NCBI RefSeq assembly: GCF_019320115.1
Contig: NC_089583.1
Span: forward strand, 75,967,368-76,031,367
DNA: 64,000 nt
Direction of reading: 5' to 3'
DNA from: Miscanthus floridulus
Taxonomy: Eukaryota > Streptophyta > Magnoliopsida > Poales > Poaceae
In this document: positions 34,256 through 44,801 of the stretch, piece after piece
Layout: each line of letters opens with the position of its first letter
Position numbering within the stretch: position 1 is the first letter of the stretch
Notes under the pieces: generated by a model
Seen by the model: only the letters and a program-made list of their open reading frames with translations
Told to the model about the DNA's origin: nothing
Databases searched by the model: none
Translations under genes and position numbers: made by a program

Positions 34256-34366
34256 AGGGGCGACGAATAAGTAGAAGACGGCGAACGCCGCGATCGGCGG
34301 CAGGATCCCTAGGAGGTCGAGGTCCTCCTCCCCGGTCACCGTCGCCAGCGCCGCCGGCGCCTCAAC
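34256..34366 (-). CDS. ndhL: ndhL exon 3
   Basis: The exon encodes 37 codons: VEAPAALATVTGEEDLD, then the first membrane span (ILPPIAAFAVFYLFVAP). The acceptor is CATTTAG and the donor CCT|GTGCGT. Both borders are phase 0. Confidence 0.85.
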
Positions 34367-34472
34367 CTAAATGCAGGCATACAGCATTTGCGATGTCACG
34401 TTCGATATGCTCGTGGTACCCAATCAAGCTGCAGGGTCGTGTGGAATTGAGCGAGAGACTCGTTGTACGTAC

Positions 34473-34562
34473 AGCTGCCCAGACAGCGCCGCACTGCAAC
34501 ACCGCCGCCAGCCTCTGCAGCTGCGACGAGCTCTGCTGCACCGACATCGTCGGCGCCGCTGA
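34473..34562 (-). CDS. ndhL: ndhL exon 2
   Basis: The exon encodes 30 codons, SAAPTMSVQQ to LQCGAVWAA, probably the end of the transit peptide and the lumen-side start of the mature protein. The acceptor is ACGCGCAG and the donor GCT|GTACGT, both phase 0. Confidence 0.8.
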
Positions 34563-34708
34563 CTGCGCGTTCGTCGTCCCAGAAGCAAACAGGAAACAAA
34601 ACCAAGAGCATGGACGATCAGACACCGCGGACGGCAGGAATTGCAGTAGGCGAGATCGGTGGGGGTGAGAGGTAGCAACCAAACCAGGATTGCTAGCTAT
34701 GGATGGAC

Positions 34709-34882
34709 CTTGTCATGGAGGAGGCAGAGGAGCCTGAACTTGGCGCTGGAGCTGGCCGACTGCTGCGGCTGTAGTGGCGAGGCCGCGAAGGTCGCTTGCC
34801 GCTTGGGTAGCTTCTGCGGGCAGGGAGGCGGGGAGGAGGAGGCCGGGGAGAGGAGGCGCCATGAGGCGGCGGCGGTGTCCAT
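34709..34882 (-). CDS. ndhL: ndhL exon 1, NAD(P)H-quinone oxidoreductase subunit L, chloroplastic
   Basis: Five exons (this one, 34473-34562, 34256-34366, 34051-34145, 18796-18934) join in frame to 202 codons plus TGA. Exon 1 runs from ATG 34882 (MDTAAASWRLLSP) to AAG|GTCCAT and is rich in Ser, Ala, Pro and basic residues, as in a chloroplast transit peptide. The mature part has two membrane spans (exon 3; exons 4-5) and the family signature LRWYKREF..LFFPGLMLWAPFVNFRKFPRDP, never more than 20 residues contiguous here. NdhL (CRR23) belongs to subcomplex A of the thylakoid NDH complex, which runs cyclic electron flow around photosystem I. An in-frame ATG farther up (35041) is unlikely as start because it would precede the I-box. 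No disabling change is seen. Confidence 0.85.
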
Positions 34883-35060
34883 CGGTGCGGTGGCCACGCG
34901 GAGGCGAAGGCTTTTCCTTCGGGACGGTTTGCACGGCAGCCGTGGCAGGCGCGCCTTATCTGGAATTCTGGATAGACGACGGTTTGGGGTTATGTGGCAC
35001 TCAAGAATTTGGCCTACCTCGACCGTTGGATAGGGATCCAATGGATGGAACCAGTTGACT
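34883..35060 (-). promoter_or_regulatory. ndhL promoter-proximal region with I-box
   Basis: The minus strand carries GATAAGG at 34954-34960, 71 bp above the ndhL start codon. This is the I-box core often found in light-regulated photosynthesis genes. A CCAAT (plus strand, near 35037) lies farther up. No clear TATA box is seen. Promoter function is inferred from position. Confidence 0.5.
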
Positions 35061-35535
35061 TTACTGCGTCATACGTCTGTTTCGTCAGTCTTTAGTAGGC
35101 GGGCTGTCCATTCCATTCAGCATAGTATGGTTTTCCCACACCTGATGATTTACCTCCCGTGCAAAAAATAAAAAAAGAGAGAAAACTAAGAAGAAAAAAA
35201 ACACCCTTTCATCATGCTACGAGTAGTAAACGAGACGCTGTATGACTACGACGACGTACGGAGTATTCCCTGACCAAGGTTCAGAAACTACTCGGTCCGT
35301 CCAAAAATAAATGCATGTCTTGTATTCCGAGAAGTTATTTTTAAAAGTTTGATTAAATATATTAAAAAATATACTAAAATTTATCTTGTGTAATAAATGT
35401 CATTAGATTGAGTATGAAATGTACTTTTTGTTGACACCAAAATTTGGTTCAATAAGAAAAGACCCCGAGGTCTAAGTTCATCAAAGGAAGGCCGAGATAT
35501 TCAGCAAGGATCAGCTAAACCAGGTCGTCATCAAA
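35061..35535. other. ndhL upstream flank with a MITE fragment and LTR-like debris
   Basis: At about 35298-35430 a Stowaway-like MITE half (GTCCGTCCAAAAATAAATGC) is seen. From 35430 a TTGACACCAAAATTTGG start looks like a fragment of another LTR. No gene is visible. Confidence 0.4.
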
Positions 35536-37559
35536 TGTAACACATCTGGTGTTATGAGCTCGCTAAGCACCGAGATTTGGGCCTAAGAAAAATTACCGAA
35601 ACAAGTTCCTCGGTTTTTAAGATTTAAACTCTCACGAAATGATGAACAACTCTTTTGTGATTTATCTTCTAGTTGAGAGGAATCAAATAAAAACCTAAGT
35701 AATTCATTTAGTGCATAAAACTGTTAGTGAAAATCCTAATAAGAAAAATATGATACGTAGCTTTAATTGTTGGGCATGAAAAACTATTTTTATAAACAAA
35801 AATTAAATATCACTTGTATGTAGCCCTTAAATAAAGTTTAGAGTGTAAGTGAAGTAGGTGGAAATGTAGCATTCATTTTGGGAGAATAAATACTATTAGT
35901 TAGTATTTTGAGAGTCCAGAAATCAAACTTGGAATTAAGGAGGGTCATTTTCGTTGTTAACTAATACTTGAGTTTATGTTAAAAGTATCATTCTTTGGCG
36001 AATTATATTGAACAAACGGGTTAAATAATTCTTAGATGTTTTGTTTCTATCAGTTAGCATGAAGTATGAGCTAGGTCATGACGTGTTGTCCAGTTGAAAT
36101 TGATGAGGCTTAGACTGTTTAAAAATTCTACCAAAAGTGTTGGGGGAAGGTTAGTTCTAATCGAACATCGAATTCGTTAAGTCTGAAATGATAATGGACA
36201 ATGCTATGTTGTTATTTAAATTTTAACAAAAATGCTTAAGCGATGGCTTCATATTTTGACATCCATGGTCGCACCAAGGTGAGTGCAAGGGCTTGGTATA
36301 AGTAGTTGTGGTGTTGGGTGGTGCGTTGCTCGCGCAAAAATTCTCCGGACTACATTGGAACGTGCTGCGAACTATGGTTCGGTGCCCGGTTCACGAACCG
36401 CCGTTCCGCGTGACGAACTCATATTGGCACCTCCCTATCTCACTCTCTAGTCGCTCTCTGGACGTGAGGTTTGTTTCGGCAGGTAGGTGTTAGTACCGAC
36501 TTTAGGTTAGTGGAACTGGTTGAACCCGAGTTGAGTTGATCAGCAGCTTTTGTATCATTTTAAAAACCGTGCACATCACTACTCGTTGTGGCGCAACCTG
36601 TGCCCGCGGTCACCGTGTGCACTGCCGTTCCGGCCCTTTCTTGGGCATGAAGCCGTGGTTGGCCTTGCGGGCTACTAGCCGCGCGTCAGGATGGGGTGGG
36701 CTCAGCCGCCACCGTGGGCCGACTGCGCTGCTAGGCTGCTGTGGCGTGGCTATCGAGTGGCGCTGCTGGCCAAGCGACGCACGGGCCAAGTCGTGGCCGC
36801 TCAGCCGTTGGACCGACGTGGCGCCCGTCTCACCGCTTGAACCACCTACCAAGCCAAGCTCGATGCCGTCGCGTAGCTTGCTGCATCACGACGTCGCGCT
36901 GCTGTGTGCGCATGGCCGCACGTGGGCACGCCTTAATGGCTCTGTCCGGGCATTGGCAGCCGCGCCGCTTCCCAAATTATAATGCGCGGACTGTGGCATC
37001 CCAGCTCAATTTAGCGCCATTGTAGCAAGGACTCATAACCAGCTAGCCATTCCGACCGCGCCAGTTACCTTAGATGCCCTCCATTGCGTAAATTCGAGGT
37101 TCTGCTCGCCGCGGGCCATGTCACCGCTGTGACCGGGAACGGGGAAGAAAGGTAGGATTGCAGCGGTAATAGTTCAATTGCTCGTGGCTCTGAGCTGATC
37201 TCGACTCCCTACAGCTGATGCTCGCACGGTTTGGGCCAGGGTGCTCACCATTGGTGCGGTGACGCGATGGTGCCACGCCTAGAGCGCTGCCTACCTCGCT
37301 GCGCGCACATGGCCAGGCCACCTCGGCACCCCTCCGCCTCAACCGCCACCGAGGCATGAATTTTGGTGAGCCGCTGATGCCTCTCCGCCATCTCTACTCT
37401 TTCGGGAGTATGTAGGCTTGTAGGAACGTCCGTGCCGCCGTCGTGGAGTACTGCTTACCGTTGCAGCTCGCGTTAGTGTATCCCAGAGCCCTAACCGCCA
37501 CCTATCGCTGCGGATGAAGTCGTAGATGGTGATCGGCCCGCTATGGTGGTCGCAATAGA
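35536..37559 (+). mobile_element. Tekay-type LTR 'D', left part
   Basis: The LTR starts TGTAACACATCTGGTGTTATGAG. It matches the minus-strand start of LTR B (51495 downward) over the first kilobase, and turns GC-rich from about 36580. At 37560-37564 it is cut by insertion of LTR B with target duplication TCTAG and resumes at 51496. The short frames at 36308-37357 look like GC-rich LTR noise, not genes. Confidence 0.7.
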
Positions 37560-38964
37560 TCTAGTGTGGTAGAACCGCCTAATCTAATGTCTCCTAGGAG
37601 TGCTCGTCTTTTATTAGACACTAAGCACTCAAGGGAGAACACCAAATTACACGGTCCCATCGAGCACACCCCAAGGGAGAATCAGAAAATCCATATTTTT
37701 ACATCAGGATCACAAATGAGAGAATAAAGCTTACAACATTCTTAAATCATTCTTACATCACTTTTAATACAACATCATAGTATACTATTTACTGTGGATA
37801 ATAGCAGAATATTATCATGTTATCAGAGTTAGGAACAATTTAATTTGATAGCGGAATATAAACATGTGATCAGAATTATAGCGGAAATAAATAGCTATTA
37901 ATGGCATGTTGAAGCATTGGTAAATGACTAGGACAACATATTATAAAACTTTTATTTATAAAAATATTTAGTAAGAGTTATAAATAAAAAATTATGATCG
38001 CAGCGTAAAGGAATCCTCTCTAAGCCCACCAGGAGGAATCCATACACAAGGGTCAGCTCTAGCATCCACCTATCACCTGCAACAGGGGAAATAAAACCCT
38101 GAGTACTCAATTGTACTCAGCAAGACTTACTCGACAGGAGGAAAGAAAATACTCCAAGGATATGCAAGGCTATCTAGCTTATGAGTTTATTGCATATGCA
38201 GGAGCATTACTAAAAGTGGGTCCTTATATTCGATTTTTATTAGCAGTGCATTAGTTCATCAACTAACCATTCTATGTAAGCACCTGTGCTACTTTTAAGC
38301 AGGTGGTAAGCAATTAGATTTCCTTTTACCATATTTCATATTCTAGTTCTTACTACGGTGCTAGACCGTAGACAAGTCGTACCGGAATACCAGTGATTCG
38401 CGAATCAATGTCCCCAGCTAGGTACCCCAAAAACACATGCCCTGTTTGTACCCTAGGCACAAGCAGGACCAACCCGCTACCCTCCTATCGTGGGGTCCAG
38501 GTCCCCATCCAAACTGGGACTCTAAGCCCCGCCCCTGAGTCCTAGACTCAGTGTAGTGCAAGGACCTCCTACCCAAAAACCACCCTGACAGTCGGTCCGA
38601 AAAGAGCCAGAACCCATGACAAGAGACTAACAAGTCTTCCAAGCGCCCATACCCAAGTATGTGCTCGGGATAATAAGTCTGTGACTTGCCTAGAGTCTTA
38701 TACAATAGCCGGTCTTTAACCGACACAGACAGGGAACACAGTGTAACCAAGCTATGTCCTGTTGGCCGTAGGACACAACCTCTTACACCCACCAATACCC
38801 TGTCCGGTCACCATTTTTCCTTTGCACCGTTTATATTTTTCCAAGTGATAATAATACAGTAATATATTTCCTATCTCTCGCGAGTGGCAGGCAATCACTC
38901 GACTTCTATCAGAGTCCTATAGCATAGCAATCTACATGATCCTATCATACTAGTGGGACTCATA

Positions 38965-38966
<2 letters not shown>

Positions 38967-39044
<78 letters not shown>
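38967..39044. repeat. (AT)39 microsatellite
   Basis: This is an uninterrupted run of 39 AT dinucleotides inside LTR B. The equivalent place in LTR C (about 5021-5031) has only a short TA run, so the tract expanded in this copy. Confidence 0.95.
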
Positions 39045-39047
<3 letters not shown>

Positions 39048-40345
39048 AGTGAGTTTCATTCAACTCCTTAAAACTTAATGCACAAATATAATTTAAAGTG
39101 CAGAAAAGTAGGGGTTATGCACCGGGGTTTGCCTGAATAAAATATAACCAAAAGTTAGTATTTGCATCTTTAGATCATCCACCATCATCTGAATAGAAAG
39201 CCCATTGCATCACCTCCTAGAGAGAACACCATTACACCATCTTCAGATTTCCACTCATCCTTCACTTGATCTGTTGATCCGTCATCGTACCTATATGATA
39301 TGCAATGCGATGCAATACAAAGACGTAGTTAATCGACTGTAATTGTGACTCGTAAAAATATGATTTATGCCTCTTAAGTTAACGAGCTAGTTCTAACGAC
39401 GACCATACTTAGGCTATATATCCATGTTATTGCCCAACAATTATTTTAGTTATATAAACCCAAGTGGTTTTTTTATTTTATTCTATCGATTTAATCTCTA
39501 TTCGAAATAGGGCATCATTATCGATCTAGCAAACTAATTATTCTGGAGCTATAAAAATTACAGTGAGCAGCTAATAATATTAGTAATTTACTGTAAAATT
39601 TTCAGAGTCAACACTATCACCGATTTATCACAGAAATTCCTACAAGTTTATATTTTAACAATATTAAGCATTTTAAAATAATTAGAGCAACCCTAAAAAT
39701 AGTACCAACTAGATGAACAAATTACGCTTGGATTATGATTTTAGGAGCCTAACAAAATTGGTTTCATAATTTGTGGACTCCTAAATGATTTTATAATTTT
39801 ATTTCCTAAACTAAATTATCAATCGCTTTAGAAGGCTAAAGGGCCAGCGGCCACCACAACGGTCTAGCGGCCCACTGCGAACCACGCGGGGGCGCGACCA
39901 CGCTTAGCGTAGGCGGCCCAGCAGCCACGATAACAGCGTGGGTGGCCTAGGTGCACAAGCAGCGGCCCAAGCACGTAGTAACCGGTAGGATGGCCCAACG
40001 CGCTGGCGAGGCGCACGCGCGCGACCACAGGCCATGGCCCACAACACAGCGAGCGTGGCCTAGCGCGGTGTAGGCGGTGGCCTAGCAAAACAGCCCACGC
40101 ACGCCCTTCCCAATCTGGCCTAGCGATTTTGCAAAAATGCCCCTATGCTTCTATCTATTTGGTATGCTACTGTTCCTATGAGTCACTGACTTTGCATAGA
40201 GAACCCTGAAACATTCTCTAATTCAATTTCTCACATTGTCCCCTCCTCAGAAGCAGAGCACGCAGGGGAACCGTAGCGTCCTAGTCCGCCGCTACCCCGT
40301 GGCTGATTCTCTGCCACTACCATGCCATGCTCCGTATCGAGTGTG

Positions 40346-42723
40346 TGAAATTGAGTGACAACCCTAGGTAGACTAATTATGTTTATATGAGATACACATG
40401 TGATTAGTCCATAAGTACATGTGTGTGAGCAACATATGCCGTGAAGGTGAAAATGGTTTGGAGATGTTGCAAAGCTCACACATGTGATGATGAAGGAGCT
40501 TATTGCACATGAGACATGACATTGAGTCATGTGATCAAGGTGGAGAAGATCAAGACAAGACTTGGCTTGATGGATCGATTGCAAGCGTGAAGGGCAAGTC
40601 GGAGGCTTTGGAGCGATGGACCACGTGGTGAAGCTTAAGCAAGACTTGACGCTGATGGATGAAGGCAACAGTGAAAAGCAAGTGAAGTCAAGATTGATGA
40701 ACCAATATGATCACGTGATGATATGAAGTGGATCATATCATTGTCGATCATGTTGGTGCATATGTTGCATCGACATTGGAGGAGATAGAATGGAATGCGC
40801 AAGGTAAAGGTATAACCTAGGGCATTTCATTTCACCGGTCATAGGTGTATAGAGAAGTTGATGACCGGGTTTAGGATAGATGACCGTACTATCAAGAGGG
40901 GCAAACTTGTTTGCATATTGGTCATCTAGTGCCACTCGAGTGATCCAACTTTGCATCATCGCTAGGATCAAGTGGCGTGGCAAGTTGAGTGACTAATCCT
41001 TTGGAAAATGTTTGTGAAAAGCTAACACACATACACATGGTGGTGCACACTTGATGGTGTTGGCACATTTGCAAAGGAGAAGAAGTTAGAGTTGTCGTGA
41101 ATCAACTTAGAGAAGAGAAAAAGGTTTTTCGATGTACTCTAAACTATAGGATGGTCCTTGGATTGGAATACTATTTTGATCCATTGTGATTTGGATTAAA
41201 TATGCATGTGGTATGTGTAGCCCTCTGAGTAAGCTTTCCAAAATGTCCAAGATCATCAAAATCAGAGTTCGGAGCTAAGAGTTATAGCTGTTTTAGCACT
41301 GAAAGGTCTATGACCGGACGCTAGCGCGAAAAACAACCAGACGCTCAAGGTCTACGTCCGGTCAACACCCGCGAGTCTGGTCATAACCTCCGATCTGTAT
41401 TTTTAGCATGTCCAAAAGTGATCAGATGCTAGGAGAGTCCGATCAGTGATGACCGGACACGTCCGATCACTGAAAAACGTGTCTGGAACCTCTCTATAAG
41501 TGACCAGACGCTGGGGTCTAGCGTCTGGTCGTTATGACCTGGGCGTCCGGTCATTTCACGTTTTGCCCAGTGAAGGGGTAACTTCTATTTTAGCGCTTGG
41601 GGCTATAAAAGGAGTGTGTGGCCGACCTTGGGCTGCTTGCTGAGCACCCTCATGCCTATGTGGCTTGTGTAGGAGTGCTTGGATGCCCTCTAACTCACTT
41701 GTGCTTGCAAGAGTGCGAATCGATTGCGAGTGCACTTGTGCTTGCAAGAGTGCGAATCAATTGAGAGTGAGTGTGATTCTAGTGCGTTGTATTGTGAGAT
41801 TACATTGAGTGGCACTAGGTGATCGAGTTGCAAGCTGGTGGTGCTTGTTACTCTTGGAGGTTACCACCTCGTAGATGGCTTGGTGGTGGTCTCCGTCGAA
41901 GCCCGCAAGAAGCTTGTGCGGTGCTCCGGAGAAGAGCTTTGTGAGGGGATTGTGCTTGCCCCGTGGGAGCCATGAAGAGCAACTCTAGTTGAGCGTGTCA
42001 TTGAGCTACCCTCACTTTCGGGGTAGGTTCTTGCGGTGCCTGACGTGCGGGCTTGGCGGGTGATGCTAATTAGCCACCGAACCACCAAGTGAGCGGTCGA
42101 CACAACAGGGACATAGCGTGTTGGCAAGCACATGAACCTTGGGAGAAAATCACCATGTCAACCTTGTTCTTCCTATTAGTTTGTAATCCCCTTACACAAG
42201 CTTATGATTACTTTTATATACATTGTGCTTGTGTAGTTGCTCTTGTGATTAGTTAGCTTATGTAGCTCACTAGTTACCTTCTTGCTTGTGTAGCATAGAA
42301 GTAGCTCCCTTGCATGGCTAATTTGGTTTGTGTAACCTTGTTAGTCACTTTGCTTAGGTTGTGTAGCTAAGTATTTGCGCTCTCTAATTTGGCATTGGTT
42401 GCCTTGTTATTGAGCATTGCTAGTGAGCTTAGTTGGCTTTGTACTTTTGCTTACTAGCATGTGTAGGAGCTCCCTCATTGCTTGAAATACTAGTGGCATA
42501 GGTTTGTGCGACCTTGCTTCTAGAATTAGTTAGGTGAGCTTTAGTTAGCCCAGCACCTTTGTTGCTTAATTAGGATCTTTGCAAGGTGCTAGAGATCATA
42601 GATAGAGGGGTGTAGTCTTGGCTAGACCGATAGTTTTAATTCCACACTTGTTTCGGTTAGTCGATGAGATTAAGTTTTAGTAACGACTATTCACCCCCCT
42701 CTAGTCGCCATCTCGACCCTTCA
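40346..42723 (+). repeat. 5' LTR of Sirevirus E1
   Basis: It starts TGAAATTGAGTGAC and lacks about 21 bases after TGAAA compared with the 3' LTR. It ends GACCCTTCA before the primer site. A TATAAAA box at 41604-41610 lies below a cluster of GACCGGACG/CGTCCGGTC-type motifs (41310-41560). Confidence 0.82.
41604..41610 (+). promoter_or_regulatory. TATA box of E1 5' LTR
   Basis: GGCTATAAAAGGAG is a strong TATA box, repeated in the 3' LTR at 49434-49440. Confidence 0.7.
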
Positions 42724-42725
42724 AG

Positions 42726-42738
42726 TGGTATTAGAGCT
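42726..42738 (+). promoter_or_regulatory. Primer-binding site of E1
   Basis: TGGTATTAGAGCT follows the 5' LTR by two bases and matches the tRNA-iMet type. Confidence 0.8.
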
Positions 42739-42773
42739 AGGTCTCTTATTTGTGGTCTACACTGACCCAAGAG

Positions 42774-44801
42774 ATGGCATCTAGTAGGCTAGATGTTGAG
42801 TGTGACTCACACATTTTTGATGGCACAAACTTTGCACAATGGAAAAATCACATGCTTGATCATTTTCGTACAAAGGGACCTAAGTTTTGGTGGATTGTCA
42901 CTAGTGGTCTCACTCATGTATTGGACCATAGAAATCTCACCAATGCTCAAAGAGTTCTCTATAATCTTGATGCACATGCTTGTTGTTTTCTAATGGATGC
43001 ATTGAGTTTTGATTTGATGAAACAAGTAAACTACACGGGACCCGCTCGTGAGATATGGGAGTCCATCAAGCGCACCTTCGGTGATTCCTCCACATGTGAT
43101 GATGGCAAGTTCAAGAAGGAGGAGCCTAAGAAGAAGGCGCATGATGATGTTGAGCTTAACCACAACTCTATGATTGTGGAAGATTGCTCCACCTCATGGT
43201 CAAGTGATGATGATGATCAATCCACTACAAGTTCACTTGGCAAGATTGATGATGGCACAAGTGTTGCAAATGATGATGCTACCCCATGCACACTTGATGG
43301 TTATGATGATGGATCATGCCCAGATGACATTGCTACTACAAGCTCTCCTATTTCACCACATTGCTTCATGTCACAAGGTGACACCAAGGTATCAAATAAT
43401 AATATGGTTGATCATGTTGATTCATATGATGAGCTTGTTAGTAGACTTGCTAGAATGACCCTGTCTTTAAAAAATGAGAAGGCTAAAACATTGAAATTAG
43501 AAAATGAAAACTCATTTCTAAAGAACTCTTGTGAAGAACATAAGAAATTACTTGATGCTTTTAAATCTTCACATGATGAGCTAAAATTGAATCATGAGAC
43601 ACTTCTTGCATCTCATGATGAATTATTAGAACAACATGCTTCTCTCATTAAAATGTTTACAAAGAAACTTAAAAATAATGAGAGCTCATCACATGGATCA
43701 AATGATAAATCACAAATTGTTGCTAACCCTTGTGATGCAGGCAAGAAGCATGTATCCACCTCTTGTGATGATTTATTAGATATGCCATGCTCTTCACATA
43801 TAGATGCTTGTTCTACTTCTATGTCTTATGAAACTAACCTTTTGAAGGAGAACAATGAGCTCAATGAACAAGTGAAAAAATTGAGCAACAAGCTAGAGAG
43901 GTGCTACAACTCAAAAGTCACCTTCGAGCACATGTTGAAGACTCAAAGAAACTATGGTGACAAGTGTGGCCTTGGCTTCAAAAAGAAGATGACAAAGGGC
44001 GAAATAAAGAGAGAAAGAAAGATGAAGAAGATACAACAAAGAAAGCTCTCTCATACCATGTGCTACTAGTGTCATGAAGTGGGACACCTTGCAAATGGTT
44101 GCCCTAACATTGAGAAGCTCAAGAAGATAAAAGAAGAGAGGCTCAAGCATGTGAAGTGCTTCAAGTGCCGCACTTGGGGTCACCTTACCTCAATGTGCCC
44201 AATCAAGCAATTGGTGAAGCAACTAGAAGAGCCTCAATCAAAGCCATAAGTTGAGCAAGAGAAGACACCCCAAGAGCAAATCAAGATCAACCATGAAGAT
44301 GGTGGTGATTTGATGATAAAGAAGAAGAAAACAAGAAGGGGTGAAAAGGCAAGGCATCCAATGCAAACTCAAGATGCCAAGATGATGAGCAAGAATGAAG
44401 ATGAGAAGAAAGATTATGCTCATATTAAGTGCTTCAAGTGTGGAAGTACAGGACACTTTGCCTCTAACTATCCTACCAAGCTTGATAAGAAGGCTCAGGC
44501 AATCCATGAGAAGCAAGGCAATGAGAAGCACCACATGAGCAAGGAAGGGAAGGCTCAATCAAAGAGAAAGTGCTACTCATGCCGGGAAAGGGGACACATG
44601 GCACATTCATGTCCCCTAGGTAACACCCCTAAGCCTATTTCAATTAATGATGATTCTATGCTTAGGAAGGGTGGTAATAGTACCTCTATGGTTGCTATTG
44701 CAAAACATCCCACTATTCATACTAAGGCTATGCCTACGTATGTTGCACCTAACTTGAGAGGACCCAAAATTGTTTGGGTACCATCAAAAAGTGGATGATT
44801 G
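42774..44801 (+). pseudogene. Sirevirus E1 Gag with four CCHC zinc knuckles (two in-frame stops)
   Basis: The likely start is ATG 42774 (MASSRLDVECDSH), after a short leader. The N terminus is a UBN2-like gag domain (FDGTNFAQWKNHMLDHF, IWESIKRTFG). An acidic Asp/Ser-rich region follows, then a long coiled coil (about 43430-43680). Four zinc knuckles lie at 44061-44102, 44157-44198, 44430-44471 and 44571-44612; the third has Tyr in place of its last Cys. Stops at 44067 (in knuckle 1) and 44247 break the frame. The final stop is at 44799. Gag packages element RNA. With no pol, this element would depend on an autonomous relative. Confidence 0.8.

Noticed and set aside
34362..34682. A 106-codon minus frame as a separate gene
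   Set aside because: It reads through ndhL exon 2 and both neighbouring introns; splice borders and the downstream exons explain the sequence better.
36308..37357. Frames of up to 148 codons in GC-rich sequence
   Set aside because: They fall inside LTR D, overlap on both strands and show no domain; LTRs A and B have similar GC-rich parts.
40231..40983. Minus frames of 145 and 81 codons
   Set aside because: They fall in the Sirevirus E1 LTR and recur as broken frames in the paired LTR (48131-48769).
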